From NCBI GenBank assembly GCA_037389465.1, contig JAZARR010000146.1, forward strand, positions 6,967,501-7,031,500: a DNA stretch of 64,000 bases. The letters are read 5' to 3'. The stretch is from Baylisascaris procyonis (Eukaryota; Nematoda; Chromadorea; Rhabditida; Ascarididae). Each line of letters begins with the position of its first letter. Position 1 is the first letter of the stretch. The notes under the pieces are model-generated. The model ran no database searches. It saw nothing but the letters and a program-made list of their open reading frames with translations, and had not been told where the DNA came from. The translations under genes were made by a program, and so were the position numbers. Below, piece by piece: positions 1 to 13,252 of this stretch.

Positions 1-318
1 CGTTGAGCGTGGTGAGTGGAGAAAGTAGGTAAAGGACTATGAAATGTGCGGCTTTTGATTTAAAAAAAAATCCAAGCAAGTGCATAGAGTGAATGAGATA
101 CTTACTTACTTGCCTTTCCTCTCGCTTACACATATGAAAAGTTTATTGACCTAAAACGTTGCAACGTAATGTTTACATTGTGGTCAGCATTACAACTTGC
201 GCATAAACAGCGTAGCATACCTTGTCGCTTTCATCTATCCTTTGTGTGTTGATCCTGATAAATCCATACCAACTGTACTCGTTCAATACGCTTGGATAAC
301 TGTCAGCTTTCTGTTCCA
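1..318. other. 5' flank of the NDUFA11-like gene
   Basis: No coding region that I can support. Just before the proposed start codon at 319 there is an acceptor-like CAG at 304-306, leaving a 12-base leader, a spacing like that at the two GH31 genes and typical of spliced-leader trans-splicing in nematodes. The pyrimidine tract is weak. An upstream exon beyond the window edge cannot be excluded. Confidence 0.4.
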
Positions 319-3300
319 ATGAAGTGGAAACTTCCGAATCCTGTTCGAGATCCCAATACTAACAATAATTCTGAAGCCATTAATGGAATTGCAGCAAAGG
401 ACGAAAAGAATGGTGGGGTGAGCTTGGCCATAAGGATGAGGTGGTTCAAAATGGCAAATTCCGGATGCTGAGAGCGCGGTATCGTGAAGAGGATCCGGAC
501 TGGTGAGTCGACATGGTTTCTTTTTTTTAACTCAATAGAGTCATTTAAGTTTGTTAATAATTCGATCGACGCCCACTCAAGTTTTGAATTTTCCGTTGGT
601 TAGTTCTTGCATCAAAATACGCTTGGTTTAAGAATGCTCTTGAAATCGTCTTCTTTTTGCCACCGTCGTTTGCTAACAATATTGCCCATTTTTTGCTTTT
701 GGATGTCACCTCCTTCACCAGTCTTTAAGATGTGTTGTTATTTTCGGCAACAGCAATCGTAGCTGCCAATGAAAACTTTGGTTTGGTATAGTTTAATTTG
801 CAACCGCATTAAAGGGTTACTTTGTGTGTTCTTGTGCAAGGCCATTGATATCCTATGAGATAATTTTATGAGAGGCTCGGTGAATTCACATGTGCATAAA
901 ACATTGTGGCAATTGTGAATCCGAAGTAACAATATGTTGAAGTTTCCTATATGTAGTTTATCGCAATACCTTCATGATCGTGCATGTAAGTATGTTACTT
1001 TTAGGTGGGATCCTAAAGTGCCCGACGGAACTTCGCTGGCGGGACCGTTTGGCCTGGATTCTAAGAAGTATCCGAATTTAACGTCGAAAGCTGACCAGCC
1101 GGGACCACTTCCCGAGTTTCAGGAGAAGGTTGCGTTACGGAACTCATTTTTGATGCCTTTTCTTTCCTTTATTTTTTTGCTCTTTGCGTTGGGTAATGGA
1201 CTGACTGCCAAAAGAATAATATAGGGGAGAAGGAGAGGGACTGAAGGTATAGTTACCTTTCCTGAAGGCGCTTTAAGAAAGTTTGTGAAAGCTTTGCTAA
1301 TGCAAAAAGAAAACTCGTCACCGTTCGATCATCAATTAAAGAAAAAAACTTACGACGTTTTTTGGTGGAAATTAGAGTGTTATTATTTTCTGAATAGTTT
1401 TCTTTTGAATTGTTTATTGACGTGACAATCATCACTAAACATCTCAATATTTTTGATATCTCTATGATGAAATTCTTATATTATTTTTGGCCATCTTTTA
1501 TCTATTCAACTTGGAATGTTTTTATTTGACAAATTTCTTTCAGATAACATTGAAGAAACATCTTTGAAAAGAAATAAAGCCTACTTGGTCATTCTATTAT
1601 TAGATGTTTTAGAATGCTTTATCCTTATCCAATTATGGATTCTTTTTTGAAGCACTATTGTATTTCAGGTGTATAAAAGCTCCCATCAGTATAAAGCGAT
1701 AGCCGAAAAGTATAATCTAAGCAAGGAGCATCCGGGTCTAGGTATCAGCCCGACACTCACCGAGTTCATATACACGCCCAAGGTCAGTTTTGCAGTGTCC
1801 ATAAATCGTGTAGTCGAGGATCTTTTCAGAGTGGCGGATGGACAGGCATAGCGAGTCTCATTTTACAGTCTTTTTTTTTCAGATGGTGATCTCTTCGCAA
1901 TGGTTGCTTTAAAAAGATCTGCACAGACATGGGGGGCTTTCTGATTGTCGATACCCCCTCGCAGCCAAGTATAAAACTGCAAACATAGAAGGCCGAAATG
2001 TTTTCATTTCATGCATTAGAACATTTCTGGTTTCTTACATTATCCACTTGTATACCTTACATTCGATGTTTTAATTTCTCCTTGATTGAACAGCTGCATA
2101 ATTTAGGCGGCTGGTTGATTAGATTGTTTAGTTCAATGTGTTTGAATGATTTTAAGGATTCCTGTGACCTAATGAATTTGATTCATAGTTCCCGACTGGA
2201 GAATCAAATTCTTGCATCAAAGCAATGATCATAATAATGATTACTATCTATTTTCAGAATAAGCTTGGAAGAAATGCGCTATTTCCGAATGCCTGGTACC
2301 ATCTTGGTCCAAGATTCTTCGATAAACCGTTGAATGAAGGTACTTTCGAGAAAGGACTCGCTTGCGCCAAGTATGCAGCAATCCTTCGTAAGTCTTTAAT
2401 ATGCTTGAATCGGAAAAGGGTTTTCTAAAGATTAAGCAATTGAAAACTCGATATCTCATAATCGCATAGACTGAAGCAGTAACACTTAATAACAAAATAG
2501 TTGAATAAGTGTGCATACTTTGCTGCAATGTCACTTTAGTATATCCGATATTAGGTCCACAATCGTAACGTCAATTAGGGGATATCAGACATTCCCATAG
2601 TGATTCAATGCAAATAAGTGGAGACGTTTTTCCATATATGACTTCAAGCCAGTTCGTATATGGCTCCAAGCCTATCTTTTCCTGAGGTAAAATGGCGGAG
2701 CTTCTGAAAATTGATGTGAAATGTGAAGAAGCGTTAGCATATGACGCGTCGTTTTAGCAACAGACAAAACGAAAACATTTAAAAAAAAAACGTAACTGTT
2801 TTCAGCTTTGGAATAAGGTAGCCTTCTTTGTCTAGATTGAAAGATATCGATACACAAGATTTTGAGTCCTTAGATGTTTATGCACGATTCACTCAAATTT
2901 GGTGAAGGGGAAAAGGATTCCTAACCGCGCTTAGTTTTTTAGTTGCGATCAATTTTGCTAACCAACGCTATATGATGAGTTATTTTGGCCTTGAGGATAT
3001 ATATGCCGTCCGGCCGCCATCATAACAGTTGAATTTAATGTCTATTGTCATGCCGTTCTCTGTAGTTGAGTTGAAAGTTGGAAGCATTTCGCTCATGCGA
3101 GAAGTGTGACACATCTATCAAAAGCGTTTTTCAGTTGGGCCGTATACTATGCTGGAAATCCGAGCAATGAACTCGGTGACAGTGAAAGATTTCACTCCAC
3201 GTGCATTCATGAAACGATACTTCCAACTGGCACCAATACCTCGTAAGAATTTTTGAACCACTTTTTATATTTCAATCTGTGAACAAAAAATCCATAACTA

Positions 3301-4782
3301 ATTACCCATGTTTCTCATATTGCTTCCTGCCACGTTGTCGAGGTTTATGAATTTATGTTCCCAGATCAATCCTCTCTTTGAACAAAAATGATGTTTTTGA
3401 AAATTGTAAACATTTAAATTCCAGTAAAGTCATGCGCCCTTAAAGATGCTCTGAGTGATCGAGGAATGAAAAATTGCTGATAGCTATTAACTTTTAATTA
3501 CTTTACCTTTTAGCGAGGTCGATGTTTCACTTATCTCTTGCGACTTTGGGGTCTGTGTATTTTTCTCTTTTTTCTATTCATAAGTTTGCAAGGTGAACTG
3601 CATATTTATGTGGCTAAACGATGCCGTCTTATTGCCGTGACTCCTCCACAGTGTTCAACTCAATTCATTGTTCTAAGTGCTTTTGCAAGCTTTCAAAAAA
3701 GAAAAAAGGACTTATTATGGGAGCGCGGCGCCTCTGCTTTTGCATAAATTTGTGTTTGTTTTTATGCCCTGATAAACACTTTCTAGTCTCATGATGCCTA
3801 TAGCTGATGCCTATACATTTCATTTTCTTTTTTTTCCCCTTTGCAAATTAAATTCTCTTGGTCTTGGAATTTGCTTATCGAATTTTGCTCGCTAAGTGAT
3901 CGATTATGGGAGGAACGCCTCTATTAACTATTGAACATCTTGCGAGATTACTATGCCCTGCATCGTTGATTTGAAATGTTTCTTTAGGAGGTTGATCTGA
4001 TGGTTTGATCATATCGGCCAGCCATCTAGAGTTGCATTTGCAAGATGCATTGAGACAGCGTCATATCTGCACTTATGTATGTGGCGTCTGTAGGTCTGTC
4101 TGGATACTTAAACTCATAAACGTTCAATCCGTGAATCCATGATTTTTCAGTGGCGGTTGCATTCACTTGGGGAGTGGCGTTGTCTACGGCTGCGACGATT
4201 CGCCATAAGGATGACGTCTACAACCATCTTTACTCTTCAGCGGCTGTTGGTACAGTCCTCGCTGCTATGAGTAAGCGATTATATTGAAATCAATGAATCC
4301 TTTTGTTGAAATGCGCTATTACCTTTGCCTGTCACGGTCCCTTATTAAACGCGTATTTAATGTGGAAAATGCTTGAGATTTTTGACAGCCATAAAGTTTC
4401 CCCACGTTATAATGCTTTCGATTTTTTGTACTGTTGGAACTCGCGAGGCTTTTAAGCTCACTACGTTCATAAATTCCTCAATTCTGCATCAATCGTATGC
4501 TCTAAGTTAAGGGGGGTGGGGTTATAGACAGGGTGAGTACTGTGTTTCGTGTTGTAGAAACTTTTTCTGATAACGATATTTTTAGAGCACAATTTCGCCA
4601 TTGGTCTTACGGCTGCAGTTGTTACGTTGGTCCTTGGCAACTTCTGGCAATATGCGAGGGTTTCCGAGACAGGATTACAGACGATGGTCGCTCACCAGCA
4701 ATCGGCAGGAATATGGGGTGGTCCGCTTGCGTGGAAATGGTTCCAGAAAGGCGACATCGAAGTGCCGACGACGACGTATTAA
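319..4782 (+). CDS. NDUFA11/B14.7-like complex I subunit, seven exons, one apparent 1-base frameshift
   Basis: Exons 319-502, 1005-1128, 1669-1782, 2258-2387, 3135-3242, 4151-4270 and 4586-4782, all with GT..AG borders and matching phases. The last three exons resemble the four-helix Tim17-related core of NDUFA11, an accessory membrane subunit of mitochondrial NADH:ubiquinone oxidoreductase: Gly/Ala-rich hydrophobic helices, the motif DDVYNHLYSSAAVG and then HNFAIG, close in layout to the DPLNYFLGG..HNYGIG stretch of vertebrate NDUFA11. The protein would be about 325 residues, far longer than the roughly 140 residues of vertebrate NDUFA11; the extra N-terminal part, rich in Pro, Lys and Asp, is not recognised. 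The frame from the ATG at 319 and the frame feeding exon 2 differ by one base around the G-run at 415-418; adding one base makes the total length divisible by three. Start at ATG 465 is the alternative. The family call is inference from pattern, not a search. Confidence 0.62.
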
Positions 4783-4860
4783 GCCAGTGTTCATTCGGGA
4801 TTACTTTTTAGGCCGACCGAGTATTTGATCGGTGTTGTGCATATACCTATGCGCAGTTGT

Positions 4861-4866
4861 AATAAA
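4861..4866 (+). terminator. Poly(A) signal of the NDUFA11-like gene
   Basis: A perfect AATAAA lies 79 bases after the stop codon at 4780-4782, a normal distance for a nematode 3' UTR, followed by T-rich sequence. Confidence 0.7.
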
Positions 4867-5782
4867 GTTTTGATTTATTATCATCCAAGTTGCTCTTAAA
4901 ATATAGAAAGAAACGTCGAATCGGTGTTGCATTGGTCGTCGAATTCGTTGTTTTAAAGATTGACAAGAACTGGATTTTCGTCCCTTAGAAAGTGATTTGT
5001 ACTTTAGTGAGGATACGCCTGTGCATAGAATTTGTTCGATGAATCCGAAGGTTTGGTGCATTTCGTGATTCTTTATCTGTAGATGATTAATAAACAAATT
5101 ATTAAATCGCTCACCTTGTTTATTCACAGTTCATGGTAATATTACGAGGTCATAATTTTGAGTGCTTCTATAAGCTTCATTTTATGACGGTTGTCGAGTG
5201 ATATTACAACAATGACTATCGTCAACATCAATTAATTTACGTGATTTCATTCAGGTGAGATGAAAAGAAAAACCGTTTACGGCGCTACTGATATATTCCT
5301 TTTGGCGTAGACTGTAGAGATGCAACATCTTTAAACCTTTAGCTTCGTCGTCTTGGCAAAGTCGGAATCATGCGACGATGTTGCATCTAGCCTGACACTG
5401 CTCGTTTGATGAATTTATTCGAATTGCGTTGCTAATGAAGAACTTCGCATAGTAAAGAACGAGACTTCCGTTTAAACTTCATTTTCACCTTTTGTAGACT
5501 CAACTATTCTATCATCATTTGCGTACATATAGCAGTAAAGATCTGCTTAAATGTCGGCTCGATGCGCTTCTTTTTTCCCCCGAATATCCTTATGAAATCT
5601 TAGCGAGCAAGACTGCTAGCATGATAAGGCTTTAAACTTTAATACTTCTTCGCTGCCGTTATATATAGGCTAAATGTGCATAACTGCGAGAATGCGAGAT
5701 TATTAGTGGACACAATGGTGTTGCCAATAGCGACGAGACGCGTAGTATCGTCGACGATTGACAGCGTCAATATCTCATCGAA
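4867..5782. other. Intergenic region between the NDUFA11-like and ion channel genes
   Basis: About 0.9 kb without supported coding. It holds one notable inverted repeat (5318-5388), listed separately. The separation from the upstream poly(A) signal is longer than the roughly 100 bases usual inside nematode operons, so the two plus-strand genes are probably transcribed independently. Confidence 0.5.
5318..5388. repeat. Perfect 12-base inverted repeat (stem-loop)
   Basis: AGATGCAACATC at 5318-5329 is exactly complementary to GATGTTGCATCT at 5377-5388, with 47 bases between. The bases just inside the 3' arm (CGACGA) can also pair with TCGTCG at 5344-5349, which would lengthen the stem across a bulge on the 5' side. 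It sits in the intergenic space about 400 bases before the ion channel start. It could be a hairpin RNA, a short transposon remnant or chance. Confidence 0.45.
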
Positions 5783-8700
5783 ATGCGCACATGTATGGTT
5801 TTCTATCTTATTCGCCTCATAGTGGCGGTGATTCACCTGGACTATTCGACAGCCTCTAGAATTTCCGATTGTAAATGGCTTCGTAATATTTCAGGTACGA
5901 TTTTGTTTCTAAATATGAGCCTAATAATCCCAGATCACCATCTTAACAATAAAGAATTTTTTTTTTACGTAAAGCAAAACACAAGCATGAAATGTGGAAC
6001 TACTGAAACAATCGGGTAATTGAGTTGCATATTTTTTTAAGCGTTAATGTTGTCATTTGTGATTTAATATGTATAGGTTTACACTTGTTGACAAGTATTG
6101 TCCATATGATTTCGAGGTAACAGTATTTGTTACACATGTGAAAGTTGTTCACAAACCGGTCCTATAATTGATAAAGTTGATGAAATTAGTGAATGAGTTA
6201 GAGCCGTCTGTTGAGTAGAAAATTCCATATTCTTGAGTTGAATGATTTGAAGAAATTGCCTCTGAAAATAGAAGAAAAAAAACTTCTGCAGCATATTTTA
6301 GAAAATTTTCGAGCATTCATCGATTTTCGATTGTTTAGTGATAAGTAAAATACTTCTTATGAACAACGAGCGTTAATTGTTTCGATTCCATATTTACTCA
6401 TCGTATAATTCATTTTCTTGCGTTGTAAAATATTATGCAATAATATTCTTCAGGACTCATAAGGTTTTTATGCTGACATATACTAGCACTAGTTGAATTC
6501 AAATCAAATTGTTGCTTTTTCAATCACAGGAAATTGAACCTATTCAAAATAACTCTACCTTTGTAATCACTTTCTTAATTCCTAGTTTTACTTGTACCTC
6601 GTTTTTCACTTTTTTTAAAAATTCTCATATGGTGATTTTCATTCTACTAATTACGATTACTAGTGTTTAAAGGTCTCTAGTCCACGAAAGCTCTTAAAAA
6701 TTTTTTTCTTAAGAAGGATAATCGTCTTTTCGTTACTTTATGATAAGGGGATTAATTTTTGCTTCTTTTATTAGTGCTGCCACAACAATCTAGTAACCTC
6801 TTTTATTCATCAAAGTTTATTAAAGTAATTGTTAAGTTGCTGGACAAAATTGTCCTTGAACAATTTTGTTCTTTCAAATGGTTTTCTTAGAGTTTTTCAT
6901 TTTTCTAAATGTTCATACGATGCAATCTTTTATAAGCACTTCATACTTATCACATTCTACTAATATACGGATATAACGATGTAAAAATATCGTATTTGAG
7001 GAATTTCAAGCAATATGAGAAAAATTAGACGTAGGTATTGTCTTCGAGACTTCAATTGGTTTAGCGGCTCATTTCATGAGAGAATAATTCTTTTTCGTTT
7101 ATTGAATTTTTTAAATGGTTTTTGATAAAATAGCTTTCATTACTGTCTACATAAATTATCATAGAACTATCGATGGCGATCACTTGCTTCTATAGCTGTG
7201 AACACATCAAATAAAATATAAGTTGATGTTGTTTCCTCTTGTTCTTTTTTTTAGAAAATAGAATGAAATTATAATAATAATTGAATTCATTAGTTGAGAA
7301 ATTAATATGCTGCTTATAATAGAAATTTCGGTGATGAGAATATAAATTGCTTGCAGTAATTTTGCTTTTTTTTTTCAACAAAGCACTGACGACATGGTTA
7401 GATATAAATTATTCTCTATCACTAATCCCGTCAGGATTACTGTAGAATTACTGTAATAACGTCATTACTGTAGAGAATCCACATAAAATTGTTGAGAATT
7501 TTATATGAGAATATTTTAAAAGTACTCCTCGGATTTAATTCAGATTTGTTTGTTTTCATAAGCCAATATTCCTTTGTGGCACATAACTCTAATCGAATAT
7601 GAAAGAAAAAATTTTCAGAAGAACTTTATAATAATGAAAGATTTGAATCGCTTGAGAATTGTCTCTATTACTATCTAATCGATCGAGAAAAAGAGATTAA
7701 CAAAGAAGGACGAAAGTAAGTCAAAATGAATCCATTTTTCAATCATATGACCTATCCATTGAATAATTTTTGTGATGCTATCATGTTTTTTGACCACCTT
7801 CTTGAACTGCTTCAAAGGCACTAAATTGAAGGAGCGCAAACTATGCCGCTCTTATCTAATCTCTCTTCAATATTTTATTATGAGTGATTTCTGCGTGTAT
7901 CATTGAATAGTTTTAATCTATCAACGAGCATAGTGATTCTCATTATTTAATAGTGGAAGGATTGTGATCCACCTGCAAAAATTTGCACACTGCTATCTGG
8001 AGCATAAATTCTACTAGTTTTTCTGTGCAACCTCATTTGACATGGTTGTTTCTGTTTGTGCGGTAAGCTATTCGGTTAGCGATGTTGATGCTCCTTTATG
8101 ATTTTCAACTTTCGTTAGGCTACTGACAAATTTTTTATTTTTTTTTTTGAATATATTTTCCTACTTTTGGACACCACTTCATTAAGTATTTTGAATTCGT
8201 TTACGAAAGTTTCAAGAATTAGAAAAATTATAAAAGCGTAATATTTTCTATGCAAATTATTTAAAGCAAAATGAAATTCCATATCGTCATTTTTGTAGGC
8301 TTTATCTGGAACCACCGCTAAGAAACGGTGAGATTCTCACGTTGACTATCGATCATCTTGCAATTCGACATGTTCAAATGGTAAAATTTTGCTTTTAGCG
8401 AAATTTTAATTAATTTTTTTTTTTTTCAAATTCTTTGAAACTTAACAAAAATGAAATATATGTGAATGCGTCCTCTCTCTTCCTCTCCCTCTCCCTCTCT
8501 CTTTCTCTCTCTGAAAATATTTTAATCTACTGTACTCGCATATATTCTTGCGATGACGTAAGATAGTAATAATGAGATGAAATACGATAGATAATGTGAG
8601 GCATTCGGAATGATCCTCGTTTCGATAGAGATGGAGCGAGGCATTTCCAGATATCATCGCATTATTCGAAGCGGCGCGAAATTTGAATGTTATGAATGGT

Positions 8701-11700
8701 TTATTTCTGAAAATTTCTATTTCATAACCTCGAGTTGCCTTTGACTACGAACAACAGAAACAGCGGAAAGTGAAGTCGCTGCTTTGAGAAAAAGAGAACC
8801 ACTATATTCTTATATATGCGAATGGTTTTCAGGCTCAAAGAACATCATCACAATTCAATATTTATGGTGAATTCTACTTGGTGAGTTTTGTGTTTTAATG
8901 AATTTTTTTTCACCGAAATTTTAGCAAAATTTCATTTTCTAGTTTTTCGAGCAGAGCTCAATTCTTTGAGCGTATCCTTGAAGGAAATATAATTAGCCAT
9001 GCGTAGAAATGCATAGCAGATATGCGTAGAAAATTTAGTGCGACTAAAATTTAACAAAAAAAAAAAAGGTGAATAGATAGATTGAAACGAAATTTTGAAC
9101 AACTAATTTTAGCAGAATCGTGACATCTGGCTCGTCTTCAGCAAGAAACTTGAGGCTTACTAAATGATACACTCTCTAAAGAATTCACAAATTCGAACAA
9201 TGATAACCACGTATTATTGCATGATGACATTTAAAAGAGTAGTTTTTTTTAAGAGAAGATAATTTGCAGTCGTGGACAGATCCTCGACTAAAATGGGATG
9301 AGAATGAATGGAAAATGGAGGAATTTACATTGCACGATAATCATCACATTTGGATACCATCGCTTACCGACGAGTCTTATTCCAGGTTGATGATGCTTTG
9401 CGCTGAGCTTGTGTTCCACTTTGCTTTGTGATGTAGATGACTATCGTCATTGTATCTTAGTTTACGATCTTGTTGGATGGAAAATACATATTAGAACTCT
9501 GATAGAAGGAAAGAAAATTGAAGAAGTATGGAGTGCAAATGTCGGAAAATATAAGTTATATGGATAGCCGCCAATGGCTATACTCACTGGACGTGAAATT
9601 TGTCTGTTTGACAGTAGGAACGCACTGAAAATTTTAAAAATTCAAGAAGGACCACTTTCAGCAATCACTGCCAAATGGCGCAAGGCTGCTGGACGACTGT
9701 CCACGAAGTGGATATCTTCTCCACGGGGAAAGTCTCCGCAGTTTTCAGCTTTCGATATCCATCATTTTGTGTCATCGATTATTACAGGTATCTTACACTA
9801 CCATATCATAGACACCTTGCAACTAATGTATCTTTTCGAGCAAAAAAGTTGGCTCCTGGGAGTTATACCATGAAGTCTTTTTGGGAGAATTTGATGGAAA
9901 AATGGATGAATTAGTGAAATATTAGTGAAATTGGGAAACTTGACAAATTATAAGAATCAAAAACACCGCGTCGCTATTGTATTCATGGATGAATTTATCA
10001 TTTAATGCCATATAGTGAGAGGAATGAATATAATACGCAAGTAAGCAAGAGCCATTTTAATTACTATGTTTTTTTGATGCATAAAGCCGCAGAACTTCTT
10101 CCACCTTGAGGTTGCAATAATTAGAGGATTTAGTTAATTAAAAGGCAATTACATTCGTTGTCGCAAATATGAAGGATTAGGGGAAGAAGTGGTTGGGGAG
10201 AATTTCCAGAGTGTCTCTTTATGATTTTCCGTTTAAGATATCCGGAGGAGGAGAACGACTGCTGTTTGTTCTTCTCAGCTGGTGACTATGAACAGATGGT
10301 GAAATACGAAGTAAAAACAGAGAGTAAAACAGCTGTCGGTCAAACGGTTGCAATGCAAGCCACCACTGATGGTGCTATAATATCTCCAAACGAGCACTCT
10401 GCTTGGATTATTGAGGTTAACCATTCGCTCGATATTCTTTCAACTATTTCACTTTTGAGTTGTTTTTATTGAAGGGAAGGAAAGAGCTCAAATTTGTATA
10501 CGATGGAAAATTTCGTATGCTCTTTGAAATAATTAAATTCGATGACGTTATATTATATATTCTCTTGCATAGGAAATAAAATATCATCGAAATTTTTACT
10601 AACTCCGTATAAAAAAGGAGCATTTAATGTGGAAGCTAACGAAACATAGAATGTCACTATAAAATTCATGTTTGTTCGCTAATGGTCGAGTATGAAAGAT
10701 AATCTCGTGCTTGCAGTTCAAAGAAATTTAGGATTTACTTAGCGCTGTGGTTCGCTTAGGCTGATATTACAGCTCGAAAGTTCGAGAATTTTTGAGGAAT
10801 GCGTAGAGCTAGATTTGCTACTTATAAATTTGAACGATAAAGGTCCAATGACAGAATGTATTTTTCACGGACAGGTTTATAAAATAGATTAAAGTAGCGT
10901 TCAATTCTTATTTCGAATTGCTTAAGAATTTCAATGAAAACTACTGAAAATGCACGATATTTTTAAATTGTTGAAAAATTGATTGTACTTTTCAAATTTC
11001 AAAATAAAAAATATTTAAGCAGATGCATCGGATAAAGGTGTCAGCCTTAGGCTTAGTAGTTGTGGAACAAGTTTGCAATTTTTTGTGCAATATGAAGCAG
11101 CAATGCTTCGGATGTGAACGATTTTTTTTTTAATATACGAAAATGCATTTGCAATGCTTGCAGCAACGAACAGTGGATGTTGTGAAAATTGGTGGTATTC
11201 GTGCTCAACTGCTACGTATTTGTGTGCATGCGGCGAAACGTATGGGAACATTGCGAATGGCATTACGTCTTCCGGTTACTATAGCCACAATGTTGATGCT
11301 TGTTTCACCTCTCTTCGGTGACTTGCGGACACAAGTATTAGTAAAGTTGGTGACCTTATTGCTGCAAACGCTTTGCTTCCTTTTCCTCTGCTCGATCGCA
11401 CCCGAAAATGGATTCGCTGGGACGAAACCAAAAATATGTAAGTTTATTTGGCTCGTTTTTTTCACAAGATTTTGAGTGGCAGAAAAAAACAACAGTGTTT
11501 TACGGAAGCATTTCGCTATCAACTTTCCATTGATACAATTGAAACGTTGCTTCAATTGTGTTACAGTCGAAGTTATGAGATAGATGATCTTTCATGGGAT
11601 TTATGGTCATTGTTACCATAATCCTGATCCACTTATAATCCCGTTGGCTATTCTAGTAGTGCATTGGTAAATAATTCGTGATTATTAAAGGTTCCTTGAG

Positions 11701-13252
11701 CTTGAGCAAATTTTTATCAAAACTTTGAAAATGTTTTTCCAATTTGTCCTTAATATTTCCGGCTATCTTCAGATACATTTTTCGAAACAGTTTTTGTGCT
11801 AACACTTCTAAGCGTTATGATTACGATGATTGCGATGGCGTTAAGTCGAGTAAGGCGAACGGTTCCTCCATCACACAATATTTTCCTCACCGCAAAAATG
11901 ATCAATCGGTTCGTCTGCTGCATTGGTAAGCATATTATTAGCAACAAATAATTCAGAACGTGAATAATTTCATTACATCTCTATGCAGAAAAGGATATTG
12001 AACTCGATATGGAATTGTTTTTTTGCTGCTTATTTGCAATGATTTTATGAGTATTTCAACTGAATAGCTTAAAAATTGCCGTTGTAAAACCAATTACCAT
12101 CTACACTCTGCAATCACATTATCGTACATATTTTAATTCGTTCTAAAAACAATTGAGTTCGGCTCTATGCGTTGAATTTTTTCCAACATCATAATAGCAT
12201 AGATAGGTACCTTAGGTTTATTTTTCCAGGCATTACATATAATATAATCGATGGTTCCTTCTATATAATGACTTCTTCCGAAAAATGACTGTTGTAGAAG
12301 CATCCATCTTTTTTTCATCAGCAATAAATTGAGCCTTACTCATTATTATTTGTGATAAAAAGCAATATTTTTAGCGTATAAGAAGACGAGCATCTAAATT
12401 CTTATCAGACAGTGATTGTAATTCACATGTTTTCACCGTTTGAGTACTTTACGATGTTTTATTTTTCGTTTCTTTAACTTTATTGTTGCATAATATTTTT
12501 ATGAACGTGAAACGGTTACGCTACAATCGCTTTAAACCTCCTGAAGCGGAAATTCCCATTTGAGAAAGAGGGCTTTCTCTTTCACAGAAGGTTCATTTAT
12601 ATAGAAACTTGTCAATCTAAATCCACAAAAATGCTAATCCACAAAAAGACCGATGTGGTCGGATGCTCCTGATCGTGTTAACGATTTAACGGTGCTTGAT
12701 TTCAACCTCCGCCGCGAACATATCTGTTACGCCAAAGCAATATAACGTCTATTGTTAATCGACGATAGTCATGTTGCCTACAAATTTTAGAGATATAATA
12801 GTCAGGCAGCCCAAATTCTTTCAGCTTTATAGGCCAGATACCATAGGAACCCTTCACCTTCCTAGGCATGCATTTAACAAGCACTGTCAGCTTCCTGAAT
12901 ACTTTTCAGTGGTTTGTTTCTTACCTATTTTTGTAGCCGAATTTTACAGGCTGCCTATAATGAAAGATGCAAAACTTCGGTATATCCATAAGTCATAAAT
13001 ACGCTATAACATGAGCAATGAAAAAGTTGTGATTTTGTTTTGTAACATGAAAAAAATATTTGATATGTTTTAGAGCCAGAGCCGGGCACCTCATATCAAC
13101 GCCACGTCGACGAAACAGCGCAAACAAATTTTGAAACATCGCAGCCAGACTATACACTGGAATGGAGACATATTTATATTGCCGCTAATAATCTCTTCTC
13201 GGGTGTTTCATTTACGATTTTTGTTTTTGTTGCCGCATTTGATATTCTCTAG
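5783..13252 (+). CDS. Divergent Cys-loop ligand-gated ion channel subunit (LGC type)
   Basis: Ten exons in consistent phase: 5783-5894, 7619-7715, 8299-8380, 8833-8880, 9270-9385, 9662-9787, 10238-10415, 11164-11437, 11773-11925, 13074-13252; 454 residues, normal for one pentameric-channel subunit. Residues 1-26 look like a signal peptide. The extracellular domain carries the family motif W-x-D-P-x-L-x-W (exon 5) followed by IWIPSLTDES. The signature Cys-loop is intact with exactly 13 residues between C188 and C202. Membrane segments follow at about 285-305 (M1, with its conserved Pro290), 310-333 (M2), 346-369 (M3) and 429-453 (M4). The M3-M4 loop is short, about 60 residues. There is no vicinal Cys pair in the C-loop region (213-250), so it is not an acetylcholine-receptor alpha-type subunit, and the M2 border lacks the classical GEK. 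Two extra cysteines (155, 161) lie before the Cys-loop. Ligand and ion selectivity cannot be read from the sequence. Such subunits act at the surface of neurons, muscle or other excitable cells. Confidence 0.85.
7436..7472. repeat. Three copies of ATTACTGTA in an intron
   Basis: ATTACTGTA occurs at 7436-7444, 7447-7455 and 7464-7472, inside intron 1 of the ion channel gene. Spacing is irregular (11 and 17 bases). It could be a degraded transposon end or a local duplication. Confidence 0.4.
8471..8512. repeat. Pyrimidine (CT-rich) microsatellite
   Basis: An almost pure run of C and T made of CT, TCTC and CCT units within intron 3 of the ion channel gene, just after exon 3. It is not a splice acceptor tract, as the next acceptor is more than 300 bases further on. 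Confidence 0.8.

Noticed and set aside
9450..9560. Possible extra ion channel exon after the TATCTTAG site near 9450
   Set aside because: It hits a stop after ten codons, whereas the exon at 9662-9787 continues the frame directly into the Cys-loop.
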